A DNA stretch of 44,658 nucleotides from Solirubrobacterales bacterium (GCA_019240115.1 JAFAYV010000036.1:1-44658), one strand, 5' to 3'. Counted from the stretch's first letter, positions 18,702-26,568 are shown. Notes: a model not told the origin generated them from the sequence alone. A program made the numbers and translations.

Positions 18702-19412
18702 GTGACCATCCCGCACGTACCACCCGCAAAGCGGCATCCGTATGACCAGTGGTCGCCGGACGCTCGCGCACTGGATCTCGTCGGAGATAAGTGGACGCTG
18801 CTGATCGTACGCGACCTGATCTCGGGTCCGCGGCGATTCGTCGAGCTGCAGCGCGTGCTGCCCGGGATCTCGACCGAGCAGCTGCGCTCGCGCCTGAACC
18901 GCATGGTCGCCGACGGCATGCTGACCCGCAAGCGCTACCGCGAGGTGCCGCCGCGCGTCGACTACGAGCTGACCGAGCGCGCCGAGGAGCTCGCGCCGGT
19001 GCTCGGGGAGCTGGCTCGCTGGGGTTACCAGTGGGCCTGGGGCTCGCCCCGCGCCTCCGAGAACATCGACGTGGGCGCGATCTTCCGGCTCATCCCGGGC
19101 CTGCTGGACTCCGTGACCGGGGTCGCGGGCACGGTCGAGCTCGTGGTCACCGACGGTCACGACGGTCGTTCGGCGCGCTATCTGACGCGCGTCGGCCCGG
19201 CGCGCGCCACGCTGAGCGAAGGTGCCGAGAGCCACGCCGACGCCCGGATCAGCGGCTCGCTGACGGCGTGGATCGAGGCGCTCGGCCCGGCCGCGGATCG
19301 CGTCGAGCTGCAGGTCACCGGCAACCAGCGCCTGGCCGGGGTGTTGCTCGACCTTTTATCGCCGGCGCAGGGCCGCGCGCCAGCTCCGGCCATCGCTGAG
19401 GCCGCCGAGTAG
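18702..19412 (+). CDS. HxlR-type regulator with SCP2-like domain
   Basis: A protein of 236 aa. Residues 12-115 form an HxlR winged helix: DLVGDKWTLLIVRDLISGPR, then LPGISTEQLRSRLNRM and ELTERAEELAPVLGELARWG. Residues 120-225 resemble the sterol-carrier (SCP2) fold often fused to such regulators in actinobacteria, which may sense a hydrophobic ligand. HxlR proteins usually control an adjacent divergent gene, here the DsbA-like gene 152 bp away. I chose the GTG at 18702 because a TATGCT -10 lies upstream and the family starts there; ATGs at 18639 and 18663 are alternatives. Confidence 0.82.
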   Translation: MTIPHVPPAKRHPYDQWSPDARALDLVGDKWTLLIVRDLISGPRRFVELQRVLPGISTEQLRSRLNRMVADGMLTRKRYREVPPRVDYELTERAEELAPVLGELARWGYQWAWGSPRASENIDVGAIFRLIPGLLDSVTGVAGTVELVVTDGHDGRSARYLTRVGPARATLSEGAESHADARISGSLTAWIEALGPAADRVELQVTGNQRLAGVLLDLLSPAQGRAPAPAIAEAAE

Positions 19413-19451
19413 CGCCCGCGCCGGGCAGGCGCTAGCGTCACCGGGGCCGCC

Positions 19452-19534
19452 GCCCGGGTGGTGAAACTGGTCAGACACGGTCGCCTTAAGAGCGACTGCC
19501 TCACGGCATGAGGGTTCGAGTCCCTCCCCGGGTA
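19452..19534 (+). tRNA. tRNA-Leu (UAA)
   Basis: An 83-nt class II tRNA. The acceptor arms are GCCCGGG and CCCGGGT with discriminator A. The anticodon loop CTTAAGA gives UAA, the variable arm is long (CTGCCTCACGGCATG), and the T arm is GAGGG-TTCGAGT-CCCTC. CCA is not encoded. No attachment copy of this tRNA is seen in the window. Confidence 0.95.
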
Positions 19535-19663
19535 TCGATCTGACCCGCCGCTGATCCGGGATCGCCGCGGGCACGTAGCATTCCGAGGAGCGCCGCGACG
19601 AATCCCAGGGATGGACCGCAACTTCGGCGCGATGGCGGTGTCTTAGGCGTTCAGGGGTATTCC

Positions 19664-21277
19664 GTGGAAGTGTCAGCGCTCAAATATTCGGGAGGCATCG
19701 GACTGCACGGGCGCTCGCCGCTGCTGCGCCTGCAGTCCGACGATCGGCTGATCGCGCTGATGCGCCGAGGCAACCCCTCGGCCTTCGAGGTGCTCGTCGG
19801 GCGCTACGAAGTCCGGCTGCTCGCCTTCTGTCGGCACCTGCTCGGATCGCGCGAGGACGCCGAGGATGTGCTCCAGGAGGTGATGACGGCCGCCTTCAAC
19901 GCGATCCTCGCCGACGAGCGGGCGATCAACGTCCGTCCGTGGCTGTACCGCATCGCGCGCAACCGCAGCCTCAACCACCTGCGGCGGATTTCCGCGATCG
20001 GCGTCGACACGATGGACCACCACCTCTCCGAGCACGGCGCGAGCACCGCCGACAAGGTCGACGAGCGCGAGGAGTTCCGCCTGCTCGTCGGCGATATCCA
20101 GGAGCTCCCCGAAACCCAGCGGACGGCGCTCGTGCTGCGCGAGATGGACGCGCTCTCCTACGACCAGATATCTGAGGCGATGGAGACGACGGTCCCGAGC
20201 GTCAAGTCGCTGCTCGTACGCGCCCGGATCTCGCTCGCCGAGGCCGCCGAAGCGCGGCTGCTGTCCTGCGAGGAGGTGCGATTCGAGCTCGCCGAGGTCT
20301 CCGAGGGGCTGCTGCGCAAGGCCAGCCCCCTCGTGCGCCGCCACCTGAAGGACTGCAAGCGCTGCACCGTCTTCCAGGTGCAGCTGCGCCAGACGAACAA
20401 GGCGCTCGCCGCGCTGCTGCCGATCGGCCCGCTCGTGCTGCTCAAGAGGTTCGCCATCTTCCACATCGGCCATTCCGCGGGCTCGAGCGCCACCGCCGCC
20501 GGTTCGGGCGCCACCGCCGCGGGGTCGGGCGCGACCGCCGGCGCCGGGGCGACCGCCGCTGGTGCCGGGGCGACCGCGGCGGGGGCCACCGCCGCGGGAG
20601 CGGGAGCCGTCGCCGGCGCGGGCGCGATGGCCGGCTCCGGCAGCCTGCTGTCGGCGGGCGTCGGAGCGGTCGCGGGCAAGGCCGCCGCCGGCCTGGCCGC
20701 CGCGGCGCTCGTGGCCGCGGCCGGCGTCGAAGCCAACCACCACGCCGCTCACCACCACCCGGCGAGCACCCCGACGATCGCCGCCTCGGTCCCGCAGTCG
20801 ACGAGCCCGACGCCGGGTCCGAACGCGCCGGGGGGCCAGGGGGCCTCCGGTGGGACGCTGGCGCGCTCGCGCGCGCGCCGGCCGCTCAAGCACGGCAAGC
20901 GCGCCAAGGCGAAGATCGCGAAGACCCAGCCGACGACGACGAAGACCGCCACCACGACCACCACGACGCCCACCACCGCGACGTCGAGGACCCGCACGAC
21001 CTCGACGTCGACGACCCCCACCGAAACGCGGCCGAAGCGCGCGACCCGGCCGGGGCGCACGCAGGCCCAGCAGGATCCGACGGTGCTGCCGCCGACGACG
21101 ACCTCCCCGGCGCCGCCCGCGCCGCCGATCGCCGCGCCAACGACGACGACCACGACGTCGACGTTCCCGGCGACCACCACCACGACGACCACCGCGACGA
21201 CGATCACAACGGCGCCGACCACGACGACGATCGTCATCAGGCCCTCGACGACGTCGAGCACCCAGACCGACCCCTGA
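19664..21277 (+). CDS. ECF-type sigma factor fused to zinc-finger anti-sigma motif and Thr-rich tail
   Basis: A 537-aa protein. Residues 25-110 are sigma region 2 (FEVLVGRYEVRLLAFCRHLL, SREDAEDVLQEV, VRPWLYRIARNRSLNHLRR). Residues 140-195 are region 4 (LPETQRTALVLREMDALSYD, then SVKSLLVRARISL). Directly after this comes an anti-sigma zinc-finger pattern: Cys202, then His227-x3-Cys231-x2-Cys234. Residues 271-352 are almost only Ala/Gly and contain a plausible membrane helix (AAAGLAAAALVAAAGV), followed by a His cluster. The last 150 residues are Thr-rich with basic patches and look like an extended, perhaps outside, domain. The GTG at 19664 has AGGGG before it. A self-regulated, membrane-held sigma factor is my inference. 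Confidence 0.82.
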   Translation: MEVSALKYSGGIGLHGRSPLLRLQSDDRLIALMRRGNPSAFEVLVGRYEVRLLAFCRHLLGSREDAEDVLQEVMTAAFNAILADERAINVRPWLYRIARNRSLNHLRRISAIGVDTMDHHLSEHGASTADKVDEREEFRLLVGDIQELPETQRTALVLREMDALSYDQISEAMETTVPSVKSLLVRARISLAEAAEARLLSCEEVRFELAEVSEGLLRKASPLVRRHLKDCKRCTVFQVQLRQTNKALAALLPIGPLVLLKRFAIFHIGHSAGSSATAAGSGATAAGSGATAGAGATAAGAGATAAGATAAGAGAVAGAGAMAGSGSLLSAGVGAVAGKAAAGLAAAALVAAAGVEANHHAAHHHPASTPTIAASVPQSTSPTPGPNAPGGQGASGGTLARSRARRPLKHGKRAKAKIAKTQPTTTKTATTTTTTPTTATSRTRTTSTSTTPTETRPKRATRPGRTQAQQDPTVLPPTTTSPAPPAPPIAAPTTTTTTSTFPATTTTTTTATTITTAPTTTTIVIRPSTTSSTQTDP

Positions 21278-21618
21278 GCGCGAGCCCGGACATCGAGTTC
21301 GGCGACTTCCAGCGCGTCGACATGCGCGTCGGGCGCGTGCTCGCGGTGGACGACTTCCCCGAGGCGCGCCGGCCGGCGTGGAAGCTGACGATCGACTTCG
21401 GCCCCGAGATCGGGACCAAGCGCTCCTCGGCGCAGATCGCCCACTACGCGCGCGAGGAGCTGCTCGACACGCTCGTCGTCGCGGTCGTCAACTTCCCGCC
21501 CCGCCAGATCGGCCCCGTCATGTCCGAGGTGCTCGTGCTCGGCGCGCTCGACGACGAGCGCGGCGTCGTGCTGCTGCGCCCCGACCGGCGCGCCGCGCCC
21601 GGTTCGCCGATCGGCTGA
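21274..21618 (+). CDS. csaA: CsaA-like tRNA-binding domain protein (CTG start proposed)
   Basis: A 114-aa OB-fold protein of the CsaA/methionyl-tRNA synthetase C-terminal type, which binds tRNA-like RNA and has been described as a chaperone. The family text is clear: MRVGRVLAVDDFPEARRPAW, LTIDFGPEIGTKRSSAQIA, VVNFPPRQIGPVMSEVLVLG. The conserved lead-in EFGDFQRVD lies before the first ATG (21322), so the true start is earlier, but no ATG, GTG or TTG exists upstream in this frame. A CTG at 21274 overlaps the TGA of the sigma gene (CTGA) and would give the normal length. If it is not used, the 98-aa form from 21322 lacks the first strand. Confidence 0.75.
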   Translation: MSASPDIEFGDFQRVDMRVGRVLAVDDFPEARRPAWKLTIDFGPEIGTKRSSAQIAHYAREELLDTLVVAVVNFPPRQIGPVMSEVLVLGALDDERGVVLLRPDRRAAPGSPIG

Positions 21619-21621
21619 AGG

Positions 21622-22299
21622 TCAGGGCCCCGGAACCGCGCCGATCACGATCCGCGCCCGGGCGACGCCGTCGACGAGCACGCGGTGGGTCCCCGTGGCC
21701 AGGCCGCCGACCTCCTCGGCGGCGCTCGCCTCCGCGGCGACCGCGAGCGGCTTCGCCGCGCCCCCGGCGAGCGTGATCCGATGCGCCTTGGCATCCCGGT
21801 TGCGCACCTGCAGCTCGATCGTGATCTTCGTCGGGACCGAGATGAGCGGCGGGGTGAGGCGACCGCCGGGCTCGACCGTGAACGCCGCCGGGATGTGCGC
21901 GCCGGAGCTGGGCAGCGGATGGCGCGCGCGCTGGGTCCGGGTATCGGCGGGCGTAGGCGGCTGGGGACCGGCGGCCGGAATGCTCGTCGTCGTCGCGGAG
22001 GCCCGGTGCGTGCTCGTCGCGCTCGGGGTCGAGCTCGCGGAGCTCGAGCGCGACACGCTCGGCGAAGAGGCTGCGCTCGACGTTCGGGCGCCGGTCGCGG
22101 AGCTCGCGCTCTTGCTCGACCGGGTCGCGTGGCTCGACCCGCCGCACCCGGCGACGGCCGGTCCCAGCGCGACGGCGGCCGCGAGCGTGGCGGCAACCGC
22201 GCGCGTGGCAACAACCGCGCGCGTTGCGACGGCCGCCCACGAGGCGGCGGCCGCCCACGAGGCGGCGGCCGCGCGCGGGGCGAGCGGGGCGCGCGACAT
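21622..22299 (-). CDS. lipoprotein with cupredoxin-like domain
   Basis: A 225-aa exported protein. The lipobox is AVAGC, after an unusually long N-terminal region made of two duplicated hexapeptides (AAAASW twice, VATRAV twice). A Ser/Thr-rich linker of about 75 residues follows. The C-terminal 95 residues look like a cupredoxin-type beta sandwich (FTVEPGGRLTPPLI, TIELQVRNRDAKAHRITL), as in EfeO-like or plastocyanin-like proteins, but I see no complete set of copper ligands. It would sit on the outer face of the membrane. Its stop is 4 bp from the csaA stop. It is divergent from the glycosyltransferase gene. Confidence 0.65.
   Translation of the reverse strand: MSRAPLAPRAAAASWAAAASWAAVATRAVVATRAVAATLAAAVALGPAVAGCGGSSHATRSSKSASSATGARTSSAASSPSVSRSSSASSTPSATSTHRASATTTSIPAAGPQPPTPADTRTQRARHPLPSSGAHIPAAFTVEPGGRLTPPLISVPTKITIELQVRNRDAKAHRITLAGGAAKPLAVAAEASAAEEVGGLATGTHRVLVDGVARARIVIGAVPGP
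22187..22267. repeat. two 18-bp tandem duplications in the lipoprotein signal region
   Basis: An exact 18-bp duplication occupies 22232-22267 (GCCGCCCACGAGGCGGCG twice). A diverged 18-bp pair occupies 22187-22222. Both are six codons long and keep the reading frame. Confidence 0.8.
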
Positions 22300-22328
22300 C
22301 GGCGCACTATAGGCCCGGGGCCCCTGGG

Positions 22329-23558
22329 ATGATCGGCGCCGTGGCGATCGCGCTCGTGACCACCTACCTGAGCGACTACCGCCGGCCGCTGTACCGCCTG
22401 CTCGCGCGGCGCTACGACGTCGAGGTGCTCGCCTACGGCCGCGGCGAGCGCTACGTCCCGAGCTGGTTCGGCGACCTCGACGGCCAGCTGGCGGCGGCCG
22501 ACTTCCCCGCCCGGCGGCTGCCGGGGCTCGCCGAGGCGCTGGCGCTCGGGCGCCGCTACGACGCGGTGATCGCTCCGTTCGCCGGCGGCTCGATGCTGCC
22601 CGCCGCCTATCTCGGCGCGCGGGCGTGGCACCGCCCTTTCGTGCTCTGGGCCTCGGTGTGGCATCAGCCGCGCTCGCTTGCCCACCTGGTCTCGCTGCCC
22701 GTCGTCCGCCACATCTACCGCGACTCCGGAGCGGTGCTCGCCTACGGGGAGCACGTGCGCCGGTTCGTGGCCGGGATCCGCGGCCACGACGACGACGTGT
22801 TCGTCGCCCCCCAGACCGTCGAGCCCGAGCTGTTCCGACGCCCGGTCGCCGACGCGGAGGTCCGGTCGTTTCGCGCGGCGCACGGGCTCGGCGACGGCCC
22901 GCTCGTCCTCTACTGCGGACGACTCGTCCCCGAGAAGGGGGTCGCGACGCTCGCGGCCGCGTGGCCGCAGGTCTCCGAGCCGGCGACGCTCGCGGCCGCG
23001 TGGGCGCAGGTCTCCGAGCCGACGACGCTCGCGGCCGCGTCGCCGCGGGTGTCCGAGCCGGCGACGCTCGTGCTCGTCGGGGACGGCCCGCTGCGGGCGG
23101 CCTTCGCCGGGATGGCGGGCGCGCGCGCGATTGGGCCGCTCCCGCGAGCGCAGCTTCCGGCCGCCTATGCCGCAGCGCGGTTCGCGGTCCTGCCCTCGAT
23201 CCCGACGCCGCGCTTCCGCGAACCGTGGGGCCTGGTGTGCAGCGAGGCGGCCGAGCAGGGACGGCCGATGGTCGCCTCGAGCGCGGTCGGAGCCGTCGCC
23301 GGCGGCCTCGTCGTCGACGGTGTGACCGGGCGCGTCGTCGCGCCCGGGGATCCCGCCGCGCTCGCGCGCGCGATCGACGAGCTGCTCGCCGATCCCGCGC
23401 GGTGCGAGCGCCTCGGCGCCGCTGCCCGCGCGGCGGTGGCGCCGTACACCTACGAGGCGATGGCCGACGCGGTCGGGCGCGCCCTGGCCTCAGGCGGAGT
23501 GCGCCTCTCCGGGCTGCAGGATGACGACCTGCGAGCTCGTCGCCGACTCGACGTCTGA
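22329..23558 (+). CDS. GT4-family glycosyltransferase
   Basis: A protein of 409 aa with the GT-B fold. The C-domain begins with GPLVLYCGRLVPEKGVATL, and the donor-sugar site includes VLPSIPTPRFREPWGLVCSE (the Glu is the usual nucleotide-sugar contact). The N-domain (TTYLSDYRRPLYRLLARRYD) would hold the acceptor. Sugar and acceptor are unknown. Between the first strand and the next one (LVLVGDGPLRAAF) a 13-residue unit, TLAAAWPQVSEPA, is repeated three times; relatives would have one. The start is an ATG at 22329 (or GTG at 22341). Its last 69 bases overlap the convergent UPF0173 gene. Confidence 0.82.
   Translation: MIGAVAIALVTTYLSDYRRPLYRLLARRYDVEVLAYGRGERYVPSWFGDLDGQLAAADFPARRLPGLAEALALGRRYDAVIAPFAGGSMLPAAYLGARAWHRPFVLWASVWHQPRSLAHLVSLPVVRHIYRDSGAVLAYGEHVRRFVAGIRGHDDDVFVAPQTVEPELFRRPVADAEVRSFRAAHGLGDGPLVLYCGRLVPEKGVATLAAAWPQVSEPATLAAAWAQVSEPTTLAAASPRVSEPATLVLVGDGPLRAAFAGMAGARAIGPLPRAQLPAAYAAARFAVLPSIPTPRFREPWGLVCSEAAEQGRPMVASSAVGAVAGGLVVDGVTGRVVAPGDPAALARAIDELLADPARCERLGAAARAAVAPYTYEAMADAVGRALASGGVRLSGLQDDDLRARRRLDV
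22944..23060 (+). repeat. 39-bp unit in three tandem copies inside the glycosyltransferase
   Basis: The copies occupy 22944-22982, 22983-23021 and 23022-23060, followed by a 10-bp partial copy. The first two differ at 2 positions; the third has a few more changes. Each adds 13 codons. Confidence 0.92.
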
Positions 23559-24164
23559 CTTGAACGCCCGGTCATCGGTCTCGATCGGCGGCAACGTGTT
23601 GTAGTGGCACGGGATCACCGTCGTGGCGCCCACGAGTCCGGCGGCGTCGACGGCGTCGTGGCGGTCCATCGTGTAGTGGCCGCCGATGCACATCAGCGCG
23701 ACGTCGATCGGATGGCGCCTGCCGACGAGCGACAGGTCGGAGAACAGCGCCGTGTCGCCGAGGTGGTAGACGATCGTGTCCTGGAAGTTGATGAGCAGGC
23801 CGGCGGGCGTGTTGACGGTGCCCTTCGGCGTCGTCGAGGTGTGCCAGGCGGGGACGAGCTTGACCCAGCCCCAGGGATGGGTGATCGTGCCGCCGAGATT
23901 CGGGTCGGTGACCTCGAGCCCCTCCTCCCCGAGCTCGTGGGCGAGCTCGGTGATCGCGGTCACCGGCGCGCTCGCGCGCCGGGCGATATCGACGACATCG
24001 CCGTAGTGATCGCCGTGGCCGTGGGTGAGCAGGATCGTCGTCGCGTCGACCTCGTCGGCCGCCGCGGCGGCGACCGGATTGCCGGTGAGGAACGGGTCGA
24101 TGAGGACGGTCGTCGAGCCCGCGGACAGGGTGAAGCAGGCGTGGCCGAGAAAGCGAATCTCCAT
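23490..24164 (-). CDS. UPF0173 metal-dependent hydrolase
   Basis: A 224-aa member of the metallo-beta-lactamase superfamily, UPF0173 group. The metal motif is LLTHGHGDHYGD (His48, His50, Asp52, His53). More ligands are the His in KLVPAWHTS and the Asp in VYHLGDTALF, and the late IPCHYNT. The N-terminus MEIRFLGHACF is the usual start. The exact substrate of this widespread family is not established. The ATG at 24164 lies 8 bp after the upstream gene's stop, so the two are one operon. The 3' end overlaps the glycosyltransferase gene on the other strand by 69 bp. Confidence 0.88.
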   Translation of the reverse strand: MEIRFLGHACFTLSAGSTTVLIDPFLTGNPVAAAAADEVDATTILLTHGHGDHYGDVVDIARRASAPVTAITELAHELGEEGLEVTDPNLGGTITHPWGWVKLVPAWHTSTTPKGTVNTPAGLLINFQDTIVYHLGDTALFSDLSLVGRRHPIDVALMCIGGHYTMDRHDAVDAAGLVGATTVIPCHYNTLPPIETDDRAFKSDVESATSSQVVILQPGEAHSA

Positions 24165-24172
24165 CGTGGTGT

Positions 24173-24508
24173 CTACTCCTGGGATCGGGGGTCGTCGCCG
24201 CGCAGCGCGCGGGAGAGCTCGAAGCCCACGGCGACGCCGACGAGCATGCCGAGCCGCGTCTCCTCGGCCAGCAGGGCGCGCACGGCCTGCAGGCGCATCT
24301 CGGCATCCGCGGCGCCGATCGCCTCGCGCACCGCCTGGTCGTGGGCAGCGTCGAACCAGCCGCCCTCGGCGATCGCGGCGGCGAGCACGCGCTGCAGCGA
24401 TGGCGCGGCGCGCATGACCAGGTCCTGGGCCTCGCCGAGTCGGTCCGGGTCCGACACGTGGTCGATGGCGGCCTCGAGCTCGGCGTCGGTGTAGGCGCGT
24501 TCGGGCAT
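24173..24508 (-). CDS. hypothetical protein
   Basis: A 111-aa protein I do not recognise. It is mainly helical with acidic and Ala-rich segments (TDAELEAAIDHVSDPDRLGE, then RLQAVRALLAEETRLG) and ends in a short hydrophobic stretch (MLVGVAVGFELSRAL) that may touch the membrane. It is between the rhomboid-like gene and the UPF0173 gene on the same strand, with 8 bp to the latter. The ATG at 24508 is the first start after the previous gene. Confidence 0.6.
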   Translation of the reverse strand: MPERAYTDAELEAAIDHVSDPDRLGEAQDLVMRAAPSLQRVLAAAIAEGGWFDAAHDQAVREAIGAADAEMRLQAVRALLAEETRLGMLVGVAVGFELSRALRGDDPRSQE

Positions 24509-24615
24509 TCGCGGCGGGATCTTACGAGCGGGCTCGTCCGGGCGTGGTGGCGCGAACTCGCCCGGGACCAGCCGAGGCTCAGCCGGGCCGAGCGGCGCGA
24601 GCGGCAGACCGAACC

Positions 24616-25377
24616 TCAGCGGGGCCCGAGCCGCGCGAGCGGCAGGCCGAGCCCGAACCCGGCGACGACCCCGACGGCGTCGGAGATCCAGCTCGCCTCG
24701 GGCACGGCGAGCGGCATGAGGATGACCGCGGCGGCGATCGCGGCCACGCCGAGCAGGTCGCCCTCGATCTCGCCGCCCGCGCGCAGCTCGAGCAGGTCGG
24801 GCACCGCCCATGCGGTCAGCAGCGCGAGCGCCGCGCCGTTGGCGCCGAGCGCAACCGGGACCGCGTACAGCGCGGCGGTGGCCGCCAGGCCACCGATCCC
24901 GCCGACGAAGAACAGGGCGAGCACGACCGCCGGACCGTGCCGGCGCTCGAGCAGGAGGCCGAACAGGCCGATCGCCAGCAGGGCGACGAACGCGTAGCCG
25001 ATGTTGTCGTAAGTGAACGCGGCGCTGAACAGCCGCCACCACTCGGAGCCGGGCTTGCCGATGATGATCAGCTGGCTCTCGTCGACGACGCCGGTGCGCC
25101 ACAGCAGACAGCCGAGGAGACCGAGCAGGATGAGCCAGCCGGTGGCATAGGGCCGGCGGTCGGGGCGGATGCCGGGGATCTCGTCCCGGCGCAGGCGGGT
25201 CAGGAGCGGCGGTGCGGAGCGGCGCGGCTTGCGCTCGGTGACGCGCTGGTCGCGGTCGAGCTTCGGCGCCCGCTTGCGCAGGCGGCTGCCGCAGTACGGG
25301 CACTCGGTGATGTAGGGGCTGACCTCTGAGCCGCAGCTCTTGCAGATCACGAAGAGATCGGGGCCGCCCGTGCTCAC
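24616..25377 (-). CDS. rhomboid-family membrane protein, catalytic residues missing
   Basis: A 253-aa protein. Residues 11-31 are a zinc ribbon (CKSC ... CPYC, Cys12, 15, 26, 29). From about residue 79 there are at least six hydrophobic helices arranged as in rhomboid proteases (WWRLFSAAFTYDNIGYAFVA is the family's loop region). The position of the catalytic GxSG motif reads LGANGAAL, with Asn180 for Ser. The last helix has no His at all (SDAVGVVAGFGLG where HLGG would be expected). It therefore should not cleave peptides and may bind membrane proteins, as other pseudo-rhomboids do. The GTG at 25377 has a -10 hexamer six bases before it. Confidence 0.77.
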   Translation of the reverse strand: MSTGGPDLFVICKSCGSEVSPYITECPYCGSRLRKRAPKLDRDQRVTERKPRRSAPPLLTRLRRDEIPGIRPDRRPYATGWLILLGLLGCLLWRTGVVDESQLIIIGKPGSEWWRLFSAAFTYDNIGYAFVALLAIGLFGLLLERRHGPAVVLALFFVGGIGGLAATAALYAVPVALGANGAALALLTAWAVPDLLELRAGGEIEGDLLGVAAIAAAVILMPLAVPEASWISDAVGVVAGFGLGLPLARLGPR

Positions 25378-25383
25378 GTAGCG

Positions 25384-25389
25384 ATTGTA
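25384..25389 (-). promoter_or_regulatory. -10 element of a leaderless gene (rhomboid-like)
   Basis: TACAAT on the minus strand, six bases before the GTG at 25377. The first transcribed base would be at or beside the start codon. It is among the clearest leaderless promoters of the window. Confidence 0.6.
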
Positions 25390-25406
25390 GAGCCGCTCAG
25401 CGGTGC

Positions 25407-26507
25407 TCAGGCCAGGGTCGCGGCGACGATCTCGGACATCACCTCCCGCATGTCGTAGTTGGCCTCGTAGACGACCACTTGACGGTGGGCGCCGTTGCCC
25501 CGGGCGAGCAGGTCCTCGACCGCCTCGAGCTCGGAGATCGAGCCGAGATCGGTGCAGTGCTCGCGCATCCGATCGATCAGTCGACGCGCGAGCGCCCGGG
25601 TGGGGACTCGGTCCGAGCTCGGGAGATCGACGAGCTCGCCCTCGAGACCGTGGCGGGCGGCCAGCCACTTGTTCTCGTCGAGCATCTCGTGGGGGAAGGG
25701 CGACAGGCGCTTGCCGTCGTCGAAGTGGATCGCGAGCTCGCGGACGAGGGCCTGCACCAGGGCGGCCATCCCGAGCGCGTGCTCGATGTGGGTCTGGGAG
25801 TCCATCACCCGGACCTCGACGGTCCCGAACATCGGGTGCGGGCGCACGTCGTGCCACAGGTAGGTGTAGTCGGCGATCACCCCGGCGTTGATCATGAACT
25901 CGATCCGCCGCTCGTAGTCCTCCCAGTCCTCGTAGGTGGGCGGGATCCCCACCCGCGGGAAGGCACGGAAGATCGGCATCCGGGTCGAGGCCATGCCCGT
26001 GGTCGCGGCGCGCCAGAACGGCGAGTTGGCCGACAGGCCGAGCAGCACCGGGATGTGCACGCGCATCCCGTTGGCGACGTGGATCGCCTTGTCGGGCCCG
26101 TCGACCCCGACGTGGACGTGCATGCCGAAGATCAGCTCCTGGCGGGCGACGAACCGCAGCGCCGAGATCAGATCGCGGTAGCGCGGCCGGGCGACGATTC
26201 GCTGGTCCTCCCACATCGCGAACGGATGCGTGCCCGCCGAGCCGATCGCCAGCTCCTGGGCCGCGGCCGTGGAGGCCACCTGGCGGCGCAGCGCCCGCAG
26301 CTGCTCGGCGGCCTCGGCGACGTCGGCGCACGGCTCGGTGGAGATCTCGAGCACCGACTCCATCAGCTCGGGCTTGATGTCGCCCTGGGGCGCGGATTCG
26401 AGCATGCGCTCGATCGCGTTGACGAGCTCGAGCGACTGGGCGTCGAGGATCATGAGCTCCTCCTCGATCCCCAGGGTGTACGCGTGTCCCTGGAAGCGGT
26501 GCTCCAC
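25407..26507 (-). CDS. carboxylate-amine ligase, GCS2/YbdK family
   Basis: A 366-aa protein of the glutamate-cysteine ligase type 2 family, which joins glutamate to an amine such as cysteine using ATP. Conserved stretches are YTLGIEEELMILD near the N-terminus (metal-binding Glu set), ELIFGMHVHVGVDG, VLLGLSANSPFW and the late GTVEVRVMDSQT. YbdK-type members have weak glutamate-cysteine ligase activity in vitro; some actinobacterial relatives (EgtA) start ergothioneine synthesis, but no egt gene is here. The start is a GTG at 26507. A 29-bp gap separates it from the rhomboid-like gene downstream. Confidence 0.84.
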   Translation of the reverse strand: MEHRFQGHAYTLGIEEELMILDAQSLELVNAIERMLESAPQGDIKPELMESVLEISTEPCADVAEAAEQLRALRRQVASTAAAQELAIGSAGTHPFAMWEDQRIVARPRYRDLISALRFVARQELIFGMHVHVGVDGPDKAIHVANGMRVHIPVLLGLSANSPFWRAATTGMASTRMPIFRAFPRVGIPPTYEDWEDYERRIEFMINAGVIADYTYLWHDVRPHPMFGTVEVRVMDSQTHIEHALGMAALVQALVRELAIHFDDGKRLSPFPHEMLDENKWLAARHGLEGELVDLPSSDRVPTRALARRLIDRMREHCTDLGSISELEAVEDLLARGNGAHRQVVVYEANYDMREVMSEIVAATLA

Positions 26508-26568
26508 GGGCCCACAGCCTAGGGCTTCGCCACGACAACGATGCCCGGCGCGGCGGCGGGTTGACCCC

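Noticed and set aside
22944-23060. CRISPR-like array in the glycosyltransferase
   Set aside because: The 39-bp units are contiguous with no spacers and translate in frame. No cas genes are present in the window.
24616-26538. 640-codon minus frame joining rhomboid with upstream sequence
   Set aside because: The upstream part runs out of frame through the GCS2 gene. The real gene begins at the GTG at 25377 just after a -10 hexamer.
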